From: Oscheius sp. JU75 | Lineage: Eukaryota; Nematoda; Chromadorea; Rhabditida; Rhabditidae | Assembly (NCBI GenBank): GCA_037178855.1 | Contig: JASJZC010000005.1 | Coordinates: 11,036,001 to 11,100,000 of the forward strand | Length of the DNA stretch: 64,000 bases | Direction of reading: 5' to 3' | Shown here: one piece after another, positions 22,201 to 34,050 of the stretch | How the letters are laid out: each line of letters opens with the position of its first letter | Position numbering within the stretch: position 1 is the first letter of the stretch | Made by a program: the position numbers and the translations under genes | Notes under the pieces: model-generated | Told to the model about the DNA's origin: nothing | Database searches by the model: none | What the model saw: only the letters and a program-made list of their open reading frames with translations

Positions 22201-25200
22201 ACTGCATCCGCAACCTCTACACAATGAAGTACTTGCCCCTGGGAGAAAGAAACACTGAAGAGAGACAGATTCTCGAAGACATGGTTCATGAGAGACGCAA
22301 GAAGCTGAGGTTTGTCCATCCGGTATTACGAGAACCACCAGTTTAGAAATCTCCCCTCTCCAAGGAACCTCTTCATCGACGACATCGTAGCCAAAATGCA
22401 GAAGATTGAACCTGAGGAACCGTTTTGGCTTGACCAGGAGGGCGAGGAGTGGTATCCACCAGCTGTTCACGTAGTTTCTTTGTGCTTGTCTCTTCAAAAC
22501 TTTTTCAGAACGCCGTGACCCCTCTTCTTAAGGCCACATACCACGATAGGCTAAAACAGGAGTTCATCATCTACTATACAATTGACCTCGTGATGGCCAA
22601 GAAGACTCTTCAGGCTGGGATCAATGAGCCGGACATGCGAAAGATCATCTTCCATGTCACGGAAATCCTGGACGATGTTCTTCGAATTGAAGAAAAGGAG
22701 ATAAAAGCAGTTTTTGACAAATGGCACCGGGAGCAGAAGCTGGTAGTCAAAGAGGTGGTCGAAGAGCCAATGGCTGTTTCTCATACCGTGATGGAGGTTT
22801 TGGAGATGAAGCTGGGGAGTCTGCTCAAGAAGGCTGAGAAGCTGACAGAGGAGGAAGAGAGTAATCTTAAAGGTTAGACTCAAAGTTTTTAAAACAGGAA
22901 TCTGAATGTTTTAGCTCTGTGCAACAAGATTCCGTATGGACAGTTCCGATATCAACTGTATCTCATTGAGAGAAGTCGGTATAATGATGTGGAAATTGTG
23001 AGTTGGCTAATGAGGCCTAGAGAGACAGAGAGACGGAAAGACAGAGACATCTCCCGTTTTCAGCTCACAGTCCCCAGCAACGTTCACAATCGCCATGTTG
23101 AACTCTACGCTAAAGCCCTCCCTGCAATTCGCAAAGTCAAACAGTATCTTCAGCCCCTAGTGAGAGTCAACAATGGACCACAGTTCCCTCAAGAAGTTGT
23201 CGAGAAGTTCGGACTTTTTGGTAGGTTCTCCTCAAGTTCGTTGGCTGATTCGCAATTTCAGTACCATCAGAAAAACCGCTGGCAATTCAAGGAAAAAGAG
23301 TAGCAGCTGGAGCGAATGTTCCTTTATACAAACGGGTTCGAAAGCTGCCGGTTGTCGAACGATTGGCTGTTGAGCCTGAAGAAGTGGAAATTTGTCAGGT
23401 CCAGGAGGTGAGTTTTTAAAATTTAAAGAGTGAAGAGGACAGAGAGACAGGCAGTTGGCAGCAATTCATTTCGAGCGCTTTTCAGGTCGTCTCAACTCCT
23501 CAAAGAGAAGATGAAACTGAAGTACCAGTCACTCCGATCATGAACAAGTAGGATAGGCGTGAAGAATAGAACATAGCAAGGTTTTCAGACTTGATGAAGA
23601 GACAAAACAGAAGATCAACTCAATTCTTCGAACCCCGACTTCGAGAAGAGCCCGAGCTGCCGCGGCTGCCGAAGGACAGACTGGAGTTGAGGTCACTCCC
23701 GAAACCCAAGTTTTCTTGCCAGCTCCTCACAGTATTTTAAAGACGCCTATTCGTCGTGGTGGTAAGAAATATACAATATGTTTTTGGAATAGACAGTCTT
23801 CATTTCAGAGCATACCACTCCAAGCAGAGGACGTCTTCGTTGGGACCCGGAGTTTGTTGAGCCCTCGATTGACAATACTACTGTCAGTTCGGTGACAGAG
23901 TCATCAAAACATGTGGCATTTGAATCTTTGCCGGTAAGTTTTTACAGAGTGAAATAGAAACACTCTCACTTGAAATTGATGGAATCCTAGCGTTATTGTA
24001 CCTGTTGCAGCAGCACAAAAATGAGCGAAAGAACCTTTTATCATCAAAAATATAAACTTTTTTGTCGGCGGGATCCGAATCAGGAACCACCCCCAGCCTG
24101 CTGACTCCAAGAAATAATAATAATTACTTGACCATAGGGTACTTGCGTCTCCCCGTTGCATCTCGCCGCGCCGGATTCATAGGGTCCGATTCATAGGGTT
24201 TTCTTAGCTTTGAGGTAGTCGTAGTTTCCGACCCTGTGAGAACAGTGGTTGGACAAATTTTTGCAAGCCTTCCCTAGAGGAAAAACAAGAAACTTTGTTT
24301 TGATTGATTTTACAACACAGTAATCCTATAAAAAAGACAGAGGCAACGTATCTTTCAGGAACCAGTCAACCCTGAAGAAGTCTCTCAAACTGTCGAAGAA
24401 CAGTCAGAGGATTCAAGTGAGGATGTAGAAGACTCTGACAGTTCCATAGGTTCCGGAAAAGAATCTGAGCCGATACTTGAGAAATTGGAAGACGTCGAAT
24501 CTGAAAGTGTTTCGCAAACTATCGAAGAGCAATCCGACGGCTCTGTTGACGGCGAGGGAGACGTTGAAACTTATGAGGATACCGGGAAAGAGACTGAACA
24601 AGTGGTAGAAGATCAAGAAGAGGAGATTGAGCAAACAGAAAACGTGGCAGCTCCAGGAGAGGAATCCGGAGAGGAAGAACAGAAGGGAGAGGTAAGGATC
24701 CACATTTTTGAGACCTCTCTCTTAATTCAGGTTGATGAGCCTGAAATAGTTCAAACACCAGACCAGACGACTGCAGTTCGATTAGTTGACTACTCCATTG
24801 CTGAGTCTACCTTCGCAGCTACTCCAGTATTCCCTGTCTTTCACTCCTAAGTACAAAATACATTTAGACCCGAACTAATATCGAGAAGACTGTCCTCTCA
24901 AGGAAATGCATCGAAAATGACGGTATCGAAAGGTCTTTTGAACAACAGGAAGACGAGACGGAAGAAAAGACTGATGAGACAGGGACAGTAACAGTTACCA
25001 CAGCGAGGGTGGTTGTAGAGGTAGGGCAGTCACCGACCTGAACAAGTTACTTTGTTCAGACTATCGAAACTGCCCCAGCAGCTGTCTCCGGGGCTCCTTC
25101 TCCAGAATCTACTGTCAGAGTAGAAGAACCAACAATTCCAAAGAATCCTCAGATTCGAAAACCATCTCCTGGCCAGACTATAGCATCCAGATTCTGTCTC

Positions 25201-26648
25201 CGAGTTACAAAGAGTCCTCTCCGTGCCAGATTGATTCGGAATCCTTTGAGAGAAGAGCCGGTATATTTCAGAGCTAGATAGATAGATAGATACTTCATTT
25301 GTCATATGAACAAACATTAGAATCTTCTTGTCTAAAACTTTGGTTTCAGAACAAACATTAGATATTCAATATACCCTGTTTAGGATCCACTAGAAGTCAA
25401 GAGAGCTCATCGCAGTATCAGTGAGTCAGCCGATGTCGGTGCTTCTGCTGCTGAAACTGCTGTCGAGGTGGGTCTGTCCGCTTTTTTGTTCTGAAACCAA
25501 AGTTTTAGACAAGAAGATCAGCAAGGAAGCGAACTCCTTCTCGGACAGAATCTGTACCAGAAAAGATGGTCCGAAGGGCTCTCTTTGGTAAAGAAGAGCC
25601 TAGGGAGTCTACTGAACAGTCGACATCTCGGGTAACCAGGGTAAGAACACCGACAAGGAGGCCGAGTGAGGAAGTTGGACCTGAGCAGTCAGGGAGGAGG
25701 AAGAGTTCTCTTAGAAGGTAGTATTTTCCTCGAAACTGCTCAAAAACTTGAGTCCAGAACTCGAACACCTTCAGTCAGTAATCCAGTCGAAGTTGAAGCT
25801 ACCAGTTCAAGGAAGAGTCCCTCCAGAAGGAATGTCTCATCCCGACATTGGCTTTATCAAAATTTCAGAGCTCGTTTTGTGAGCAAGACTGCAGAGGAGG
25901 AGCCCAAGACTTCCACTAGAAGGTACTGCGCATTCCCAGTTTGTAAAGGCAATGTGATTTCAGGAGTACAAGAACCAAGACCCCAGTTCTTGATACGGTT
26001 ACTGAAGACTCTGCTGAGCCTAAAAGCGCTGCTCGTAGTAGTCGGACTAGATCGGTATCGAGAACTGACCATGGTGAAGCTACGACTCTTACAAGGAGAT
26101 CCAGAACTAGGACTCCCTCTGAAGCACAGGAAGGGACAGCGACTCCTACCCGAAGGTAATTTTAAGCTCCTGTTTGATTGAACAAAAGTTTTAGGAGTAC
26201 AAGAAACAAAACGCCAGTTCTTCCAGCAGCAACTGAGGACGCGACGGAGCCAAAAAGCACCGGCCGTGTCAGTGAGCCAGTGACTGAGACAGAAGCTCCT
26301 CCAAGGAAGCGTGGTAGACCACCGAAGACTGAGGGAACTTCTCTGGTAGCGCAGTTCAGAGTGCGTCAAGTCGGCCCTTACCGCAAAAACATATTTTAGG
26401 CAAACCTGGCTAAGCGGACTGCTCCGAGGAGAAACATTGCAGCTGCTTCTACTTCTGCTGAGAATAACGAGGCTCCAGGTGCCTTTTTTGACTCTCTGGT
26501 TAGGAAACATACTTTAGGAAGTTCCCGCAGGAGCAGAACCAACTCTGGAAGCTCCAGTGAACCGGCTCTTAAAGTGAAGAAGTCTCCTGGTCGTCCTCGC
26601 AAGAATCCAAACGACTACGGACATACTACAAATAAAGAGACGGATTAG
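19277..26648 (+). CDS. mel-28: MEL-28/ELYS-like nucleoporin (AT-hook, nuclear pore assembly)
   Basis: ELYS/MEL-28 binds chromatin and recruits the Nup107-160 complex for postmitotic pore assembly. The start MLAAAQANIPPELRQRLEVV follows TTTTTAGCC, a probable spliced-leader acceptor. N-terminal exons (19.3-21.6 kb) give a beta-propeller-like region (DYQVVFCGNVLTVNRVRRR, KFGLAVLYNDGDQAFLARL, CNIVVVGTQFGHAYVFYLP). The centre (21.7-23.3 kb) is helical: DILSDDVLFSEAAKELSVD, KFVHERRKKLR-type segments, then FWLDQEGEEWYPPAV and ATYHDRLKQEFIIYYTIDL. The C-terminal third (23.5-26.6 kb) is acidic, then Ser/Arg/Thr-rich and low in complexity, with AT-hook motifs RKRGRPPKTEG (about 26,310-26,340) and KSPGRPRKNP (about 26,580) just before the TAG at 26646. 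Propeller, alpha-helical middle and C-terminal AT-hooks in this order define the family. Introns are short; one holds a SINE, others octamer tracts. Exon joins in the repetitive tail are approximate. Confidence 0.85.
24055..24290 (-). repeat. SINE-like element copy 4 in mel-28 intron
   Basis: Head with GGCGGGATCCGAATCAGGAA, then the shared GCGCCGGATTCATAGGGT block and the tail GTTTCCGACCCTGTGAGAAC. It is the copy with the best-preserved tail and shows the common end near AAGCCTTCCCTAGAGGAA. It lies antisense to mel-28. Confidence 0.6.
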
Positions 26649-27024
26649 AGAGTCGAGCTGCCACTAGTATGAATTCATCTTACTAGTGACCTATTGACGT
26701 TTTCCTTTCTATCGGTCTGTGACTTTAATTTATTTTCACACCAACTCTGTTGATTCGCGTTTTGTGTTTGTTGCTTTCTCCAAATAAAATTACAATTTGT
26801 CATGAATGGCAGACAAAATATCACCATAAGCTGCATCCTCCTAACATTATGATAAAGCTACGAGAATTCCTCAGCTTCCAGCAGATGCGGGGGCAGTGGA
26901 GGTGGCGGAGTCTCAAAGATGTCTTGCAACGTGTCTCTTGTCTCGAAAGAGGACGAAAATGTAGCATTTGAAAGTCCAAAGGGACACCCAAACCCTTGTA
27001 CACTTTATTACAAATCAAATAAGA
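26649..27024. other. Convergent 3' intergenic region
   Basis: Lies between the 3' ends of mel-28 and the second GT92 gene. AATAAA near 26,780 could serve mel-28. No gene seen. Confidence 0.4.
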
Positions 27025-30000
27025 CTACGGAATACATCCGTCTTCTATCACGAACCGCGGTCGCTTCGGATAGTGAATATTGATGACTGTGCCCCCCCTC
27101 GAAGAAGAGAAGTCTGCTCTAGCATTAGCACACGGAATTCCCGGGGTCTTCGGGAGCTGGAAATGTTCTTGACATGGCATACAGTATATTTTCAACGTAC
27201 TCTACATCTATCGGGCCCTGGACACTTCATCAAGTCGTGCCTTCCCCCGTAGTGATATCTGTAGAAGGTGTGATTAAAGCATGCTGTAATCAGATCCAGG
27301 TAGAAGAAGGTTTGTGGCAGTTTATTCCAAACTCCTCGGATCGGGGCTTTTTGTTTCATTCTGAACAGTATTTGAGACAGTGAGACGGAGGCAGTGAGAC
27401 AGAGAAACAGGGAGTCAGAGAGAGAGAGAGAGAGACCAAAACCTTTCAAAGTCTTTCTGTAGCTCCTTGACCACTTCAGAGTTTATCAATGGTTTCGTAC
27501 TTCCATCCTCCAGATAAGCCGGAACTTTGAGAGTCGCTTCCTGGTCTTCCAAATCCTGGATTAGAATTTGCATTGAAACACGATTTGATCTGACCTGATC
27601 CAGCACCTTTAGATGAGTTATAGCATTTCGAGTCTTCGGGACGTCAAATCTGAAAAAAATATGAGGGACTTTTGATAAATACCGTATCAGGCCTTCTGGA
27701 AGGACACTGGGCCAATGGATCCAAGTATGATTGAAGTACTTGGGCTTGGTCACCATTTTTCCTGTCTCATTCTGAACAACCGTATTTTTTTGGAGCTTAG
27801 TTTACCACATTCTTGAAATACATGGAGGAAAACATTTTTGCGATTGAGAACTTGACAGGGTCGAAAGCTGAAAGATTTGTTTAGAGAAGAGAGAGGTATT
27901 TTTTACTGGATTCAACATGAACGTTCTCCTTACTGAAATGAAGAAAGGCAACAGTTTTCTTTGTTTGTAGAATAGGTGAGGAAGTTTCTGAAAAGGAAGA
28001 AATTGAAAAGGACAAAACAAAATAATTCTCCCCGGCCGGGAATTGAACCCGGGTCTCGCATGTGACAGACGCGGATACTCACCACTATACTACCGAGGAC
28101 ACACCGCTACAAATTTCCCTGTTTGACTCGATCTAAGTGGATTAGCTTCTATCTGTATCTCTTTGTCTCCCTGTATCACTGTCTCTTTATTTTTAGATTC
28201 TACTCACTCTGAGCTCGAGTCGAAGAGTTTTGTAACATTTCCATCTCATTATTTTTCTTTTCCCTGTTCACTCTCAACTGTTCAATATTAAACAGCATTT
28301 CGAACTCTGCCGCATAATTGTCCGCCATCCGGGGGATCAGCAAGTCGTCCAGATCCATAAAGCTGATAAATTTAGCCGATTCCTTGTACTGGAGAAGACA
28401 GTCCGTCTGTGCTGATGCCTGTCCCCGGAACTCGATGTTTATATTCGGATTGTATTCGTAGATTGGAACGGTTGTCAGATTCAGACGGAGCCAGGGCTCC
28501 AGTTTTAGGTAGTCCTGAACAGGACTTTACTGAGTAAAAAATGAACGGTCAACCTCTTTCTCATACTCTAGGAGAAGCTTGTAGACAGGATCCACCATAC
28601 TTCTTACGTAGACATGCATAAAACTGCCGTATCTGAAAGAACATGGTTTGAAAAACTGATGGAACAAACCTCTTGTAGACATGAGCTGCCAAAAGAAGAT
28701 ACTGCCATTGTTCATTTCCGAATAAGGGAGATATGCAGGTGACTACTTCTCTCTTCTGGTAGGAGACAGTTTTGAAAGGAATCTGAATCAGGTCATGCCA
28801 GTTGATGAGTTGAAACTTTTTAGTATGTCTGTCTGACAAAATCATTTGATTTGTGATTTTCTTTTCTTAAGACATCCACTAACAACCTATCAATTTTCTG
28901 TCAAACTCTAAATTACACATCCATGTCAGCCTGCTTCTGCCAAAAGCTGCCATTTTCAGACAAACACAAACATATAGCTGGGAAAGCTATGTCCCCCGAA
29001 TTTTATGACTTTCTTCCCTTTCTTTTTGTCTCTTTCTTGTCAATTGATAATCAACAATGACTTTGACTTCAGTCTAGACAAAGCCTTTTGTGCCCTTTCT
29101 CAACCGCTACCCACTTGACACCTTAGTGTAAACGTTGCCCAAGGCTTTCCCTTCTCTTTCCTCTCTTCCCCCCCCCCCAAGGTCGGAAATCACGCCGACA
29201 CGCGCGCTAAAACAAGCTGAGTCCATAAACGGTTTTCTCCGAGAGAAGAGAGAGGACAGGTGGTCACCTACCTGATAGTACTTTTCTCCCAAAATGATGC
29301 TCAGAGACTTCAAATCCGGAAGCATTTGGACGGTGAGAAACATAGATATCCAGGGACAGATGTTATGAGGAGTGATTCTGGAACTTTTCTTTGCTTCAAA
29401 TCCACCGAAATACCTTTCAAGAGGAGCATGTTTGACCACATTGTCGTTGGAACTGATCCCGAGAAGTTGCAGTCCACCTATACGGTAGAGAGCGTCGTAG
29501 TGAGCAGTGAGGACCATGGCTATGGAGTTATTGCCCAGACTGAAAAGCGGCAAAGTCTTCTGATCTCAACCTTGTGTGAACGGTCTCTTACCTCCCAGAG
29601 GTTGGGTAAAAGTACGTCGAAACTATAGCTACGTCGTCTGGATCGGGTGGGAACTCATGTACAGAGCTGTTCTTCTCCAGTGATAGTGGTTTCGGACTTG
29701 AATACCGAATGAGACAGAGAGAGTGACAAAGTGACAGAGGGACAGAGATAGACACTGAGAGACAGAGTCAACAGCAATCGAGACTGTTTGACTAATCTCT
29801 TACCTCTCCGATGTAGGGTAGTAATACGTCGAAACAATAGAAATGTCATCTGGCTCCGGAGTGAAAACTGTAGCTTGGTTGATAGCAGCTAGGGTGACTT
29901 CTACTGTCCTTCTGTATCAAAACAAAACAATTAACTTTTCAAGTATCCTTACCCAAAAAGCAGGCTCAAAAGACCCAAACTAATGCCTAGTAAAATTGGA

Positions 30001-30029
30001 GGAATAAACTTGAGGATTGTCTTTGACAT
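27025..30029 (-). CDS. GT92-family glycosyltransferase, type II membrane (paralogue 2, duplicated cassette exon)
   Basis: Start MSKTILKFIPPILLGISLG with a signal anchor (30,029 downward). Two related exons follow: 29,911-29,804 (108 nt, ends EPDDISIVSTYYYPTSER) and 29,696-29,592 (105 nt, ends DPDDVAIVSTYFYPTSGR). Both are a multiple of three, in the same phase, each with a GTAAG donor. The core continues with LGNNSIAMVLTAHYDALYRI, AQTDCLLQYKESAKFISFMD then LDDLLIPR (DLD metal site), KPKYFNHTWIHWP, RFDVPKTRNAITHLKVLD and the end RPRFVIEDGCIP at 27025. The layout mirrors paralogue 1 on the other side of mel-28. A tRNA-Asp gene lies in one intron on the same strand. Acceptor sugar unknown. Confidence 0.82.
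28028..28099 (-). tRNA. tRNA-Asp (GUC)
   Basis: The minus-strand 72-nt sequence folds as a full cloverleaf. Acceptor TCCTCGG pairs with CCGGGGA plus discriminator G. The D-arm has AGTATAGTGGTGAGTAT (A box). Anticodon stem CGCGT/ATGCG has loop CTGTCAC with anticodon GTC. T-stem CCGGG/CCCGG has loop TTCAATT (B box GGTTCAATTCC). It sits in an intron of the second GT92 gene, same strand. Confidence 0.93.
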
Positions 30030-30348
30030 ATATGCAGGCTACAAGAATAAGCGATTACTAAGGAGATTGAAAGCGGAGATATGGTCATTGTTTCCGGCTT
30101 ACTCTGCTACGCAGCATTGTTTGTACTCCCAGTTTCATCCCAGAAATGTGATCCAATCAGATCTGGGGATCTTGCCAATGATCTCTTTCTGCCATAAGTT
30201 CTTGAAACCGTTAGCAGCTTTACAGCGCCCGTATTTCCTGTTCGGCGCCTTTTTCGAGCCTTGCACGCTTGGCGCGTAATGTTCAGCCTTACAACGAACT
30301 GCTTGGGGGCAGGTATCGAAAACAAGAAAAACGCTGCCACCGACTGGC

Positions 30349-30356
30349 TATAAAAG
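30349..30356 (+). promoter_or_regulatory. TATA box of left-arm collagen gene
   Basis: TATAAAAG 42 bp upstream of the collagen ATG. The spacer collagen has the same element at the same distance. Everything upstream of 30,347 differs from the other arm, so the two collagen copies have unrelated upstream promoters. Confidence 0.7.
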
Positions 30357-30390
30357 GGAGCCAAATGGCAGAGATAGTCAGCGCCCAGCA

Positions 30391-31382
30391 ATGGACCTCG
30401 AGCAACGTATTAAGGTACTATTGTCTTTCTCTCTCCTTCTATTTCCCTCTTTCTCAGGCTTACCGCTTTGTGGCCTATTCGGCCGTCACTTTCTCGGTCG
30501 TGGCCGTCCTCTCGGTCTGCGTCACCCTCCCGATGGTGTACAACTACGTCCACCAGGTCAAGAGGACCATGCACAACGAGATCAACTACTGCCGTGGATC
30601 CGCCAAAGACATCTGGACTGAGGTCAACACTCTGAAGAACATCCCCGCCGGAAACAGAACTGCCCGTCAGGCTGGATACGGAGACAGCGGTGTCTCTGGA
30701 GGACAGGCTGCTGCTGGAGGCTGTGATGCCTGCTGTCTGCCTGGAGCTGCTGGACCCGCTGGTACTCCTGGAAAGCCTGGACGCCCCGGAAAGCCCGGAG
30801 CTCCTGGACTCCCCGGAAACCCTGGCAAGCCTCCTCAGCAGCCTTGCGAGCCTGTCACTCCCCCACCATGCAAGCCTTGCCCCGCTGGACCTGCCGGACC
30901 TCCTGGACCTCCCGGACCCGCTGGAGATGCTGGAAGCGATGGACAGCCCGGAGGACCCGGAAACGATGGAGCCCCTGGCCAGCCCGGACCCAAGGGACCT
31001 TCTGGACCCGCTGGAAACCCTGGAGCTCCTGGAGCCCCCGGAAACCCTGGACAGGATGCTCCTTCCGAGCCCATCCTCCCCGGAGAGCCTGGACCCGCCG
31101 GACCGGCTGGACCCCAAGGACCTCCCGGACAGCCCGGACAGCCCGGATCCGATGGACAACCCGGTATGTATCAATCTTTCAACCCGAGAACAAAAGAACA
31201 ATTTTTCAGGTGCTCCTGGACCCAAGGGACCCAATGGACCCGACGGACAGCCCGGAAACGACGGAAATCCCGGAGCTCCCGGACAGGCTGGAGAGGCTGG
31301 TGGAGCCGGAGAGAAGGGTATCTGCCCCAAGTACTGCGCCATCGACGGAGGAGTCTTCTTCGAGGACGGAACTCGCCGTTAA
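30391..31382 (+). CDS. Cuticle collagen (left arm), 300 aa
   Basis: Exons 30,391-30,414, 30,458-31,163 and 31,210-31,382 join in phase to 300 residues. Exon 1 encodes only MDLEQRIK. A membrane-spanning N-terminus follows ([20 protein letters not shown]...), then a conserved region ending in the subtilisin-type cleavage site NRTARQ. The Gly-X-Y domain is split by Cys clusters (CDACC, then CKPC) and ends [19 protein letters not shown]. This is the standard nematode cuticle collagen layout, whose trimers are crosslinked into cuticle. AATAAA follows near 31,416. The 24-nt first exon and the 42-bp TATA spacing are shared with the spacer collagen. Confidence 0.95.
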
Positions 31383-31705
31383 GCTCATTCTGCTTTTCGG
31401 AATTCTCTCTTGCAAATAAAAATTTGCTTCAACTTTGTTATAAATCGGACAAACTGACAAGGACCGTTCTTTACACGACTCGGACTCACTTCTCAATTCT
31501 TCGGTCTATCTGTTTTCTTTATGGTGAACCATTGACACTAAATTGGATTAGGCTCAAAGCCTTTTGGTTCTACTAGAAGCAGTCCAGTTATTGGCGCTTC
31601 CTATTGTTTTTCTCGCTTTGAACCTGCTCAAGCAACGCGAAGAAAGATATACTAACCGCGAGGGAATCGTTCTTACTATCAAATCAATCGACGCCTCACT
31701 TCAAG

Positions 31706-32620
31706 ATGTCTTCTTCCGCTTACAACAAGGCCAACTCTGACTTTGGATCCACCAAAACTGACTGTGAATGCGGCAAAGCTGCTTGTACCTGGGGAACTGT
31801 CTTCTTTGGTACGAAACCGGAAAAAAAACACTGTAGGTTCACTCCTCCAATCGTCTCCTGTCTCCGTCCGACTTATATTTTCTGTTAAGACCGATCTCAT
31901 TTCCAGGACAACTTCCACAACACGATCTTCGATTGTGTCAAGGCCTGCTGCACTTTTGGTAATAATGTGTCAATGTTCGATAAAGAAGTTATGGAGACGG
32001 TAGACAGCACATCATGGTGGCCGACAGACTTCCCTGACAGAAGTTCCGGAGACCAGTACCTCGACTTTCTTCCCCGATGTCTCCTTCTGCAAAAATTGCA
32101 AGAAGCCCGACTGTTCTTTCCGAATCTTGAACACCAAATGCGATACTAGCGGTCTTGCCAACTGTACCAGGGGGATAGCCTCTTTTGACACGGAAGAGGA
32201 CATAGTGTGTCTAGTTTTCTTTTACTCTGTCTCTCTTTTTATCTGAGCCTCTTCGGCTAAGATTTGTCCGTTCAGGACAACTTTCACAAGATCATCTTCG
32301 ATTGTCTCAAGGTCGGATGCATATTTGGAGACAATGTCTCAAAGTTTGAAGAGGGGGAAGTCTTGGTGTCCGAAGAGGGCTCCTTCTGGTGGCCAACACC
32401 ATTCCAGGCTTCTATCAAAGGAACCATTTCTCTCGCTGACATTCTGGTAAAATAGTTTGTGTATTCCATCAAACAAACTTTCCAGAAGAAGTTCTGCAAG
32501 TGTTACCTTGAAGTAGAAAACATGACAGTCAACAAGGACCAATGTCTTCTTCATGGAATCCATTCCAATGCTGATGAAGAGGAAGAGAGTGAGGATGACG
32601 ACGGCTACTATTGCTGGTAA
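31706..32620 (+). CDS. Cys-rich protein with two DNFHxxIFDC repeats, unknown family; apparent frameshift (left arm)
   Basis: Exon 1 begins MSSSAYNKANSDFGSTKTDC at 31706, after TTCAAG. Two related modules follow: DNFHNTIFDCVKACCTFGNN...SWWPTDFP (about 31,916-32,035) and DNFHKIIFDCLKVGCIFGDN...FWWPTPFQ (about 32,276-32,405). The last exon gives KKFCKCYLEVENMTVNKDQC and an acidic tail, DEEEESEDDDGYYCW. After the first WWPTDFP the reading frame must shift by one base to continue into the Cys-rich FCKNCKKPDCSFRILNTKC segment, and I find no splice pair to explain it. No signal peptide or known domain is recognised. It may be a damaged gene. The mirror copy shares the lesion. Confidence 0.55.
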
Positions 32621-32760
32621 ATATTGTGATTTGTGTCAATTTTCATGCAATATACATTAAGTAGTTCATGCTGAAAGAAACAGAATAGTTTTTCTCGCTT
32701 GAAACGTCTTTATTTCAATTGTAAGACTGATCTAATGCAGCAAATGGCTGTTGCTGGTAT

Positions 32761-33832
32761 CTACAGGTTCAAGTAGGTCAGCACTGCAGCAGTCTGCTGG
32801 GCAGTGTTAGTGAAAATGGTAGTTGTGTGGTTGCCAGTGGCAATCTGTAAGCATCCTTTGCTGACTTTCACATTGTTCAAACCTCTGTCTTATTGGCTGT
32901 GCCGGGTAATTCAGTTGGATTTCCAGCGGCACCTCCGCAGCTTTTTGATCCTGTACCAAGAGTTGTTCCCACGATCTCGTCACCGTTAGAGTAAATATAG
33001 TGACGGAACTGTCCTTCGTATCCCACATTAGTAGCATTGTTAATGTCGGCATAGAATTTACTGGCGCAGATCAGCCCTACATCCTTGTTGCTGCAGACAA
33101 CAACTAAGGAGAGTATGCCTGTGCACATCTTGGCTCCTTTGTTGGCTCCGGCGACAGAGACATAAGTGTGAATGTTGCTGGTGAGAGGGCTTCCAAGATT
33201 GAACCCACCAGCTTCGACGCAGTTTCTTCCAAGTATAGCTTTGCGGGCGATAGGCGATCCCATGGAATAGGCAACGACATCGATTGAAGAGTTGTAGTAA
33301 CCGATCACAGCTTCGAGCATCCAACGAATCTAAAACTCTTTAAACAAAGAAACGGAGAGACAGAGAGGCAGAGAGACAAAGACAAAGAGAGATAGAGACA
33401 GCTCTTAACAGTACTTCTAACCTGCTTCACATTCTGGCAGCTGAGATTATCGGTAACAGTAGCACTGTAGTTGAGTCCACCGTTTCCATCTCCGTAGGTC
33501 GTAGCCAAGACATGGTTAGCGTCCCATCCGGAAGCATTGAAGGCGGCTCTGTTTCCTCCATACTATCCAGCATCATTGGCACGTCCGTTGACAATTACAA
33601 CAGGACGACGACTAAAACAAGAAGTTCTAAGGTTCGGAAAGGTTTGTTTTTACGTCAGAGGTCCCACTCCACCACCAAAGCTTCCAGTCCCACCATTGTT
33701 GGTCAAATCTATGCGGTTGAGGCTCACGGCTACGGAACTGCCCATATTGGCTGTTATCCAGTCAAGGAACGGCTGTTCCAGAGAGGCCGAAGCTGCGCAG
33801 ATGGACAGGAGAAGGGAGAGAAGTCGGAACAT
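32761..33832 (-). pseudogene. Class 2 lipase (lips-type), interrupted by an in-frame TAG (left arm)
   Basis: The start MFRLLSLLLSICAASAS is a signal peptide. RRPVVIVNGRANDAG is followed by an in-frame TAG (33,563-33,565), and the frame then continues cleanly with YGGNRAAFNASGWDANHV and ATTYGDGNGG. Later exons give IDVVAYSMGSPIARKAILG, where YSMGS is the nucleophile elbow (expected GxSxG variant), then HTYVSVAGANKGAKMC and FRHYIYSNGDEIVG. The end is AAVLTYLNL at 32761. The layout matches nematode secreted triacylglycerol lipases of class 2 (PF01674). Because both arms carry the same TAG in otherwise intact exons, the lesion is either real and older than the arms' homogenisation, or an error copied in assembly. 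Splice donors and acceptors are intact. Confidence 0.82.
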
Positions 33833-34050
33833 TGTATGGAATGGTTTGGACAGAACCAGGGTAAGTTTATATACGAGCAAGACCAAACGTTTTCCGTTCC
33901 CCGAAAGAAAACTACTTCATTATTCATTCTTCCAGAGGGATGATCCAAACGGCGACCGGCAAGTTTAAACTGTGGACTGAACACTTCCGGGAAATGAGGA
34001 AGTGGAATTTCAATAAGACAGAGAGACAGTGACGGTTTACTTCTTAATGT

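Noticed and set aside
30410-31342. Long antisense ORF (310 aa) rich in Ser and Gly across the collagen
   Set aside because: It is the reverse strand of Gly-X-Y codons, which lack stops in other frames. The same happens at 42,737-43,381 and 56,077-57,009.
30690-31382. Long Leu/Glu/Asp/Pro-rich ORF in another plus frame of the collagen
   Set aside because: Frame shadow of Gly-Pro-X repeats; only its last exon coincides with the real collagen frame.
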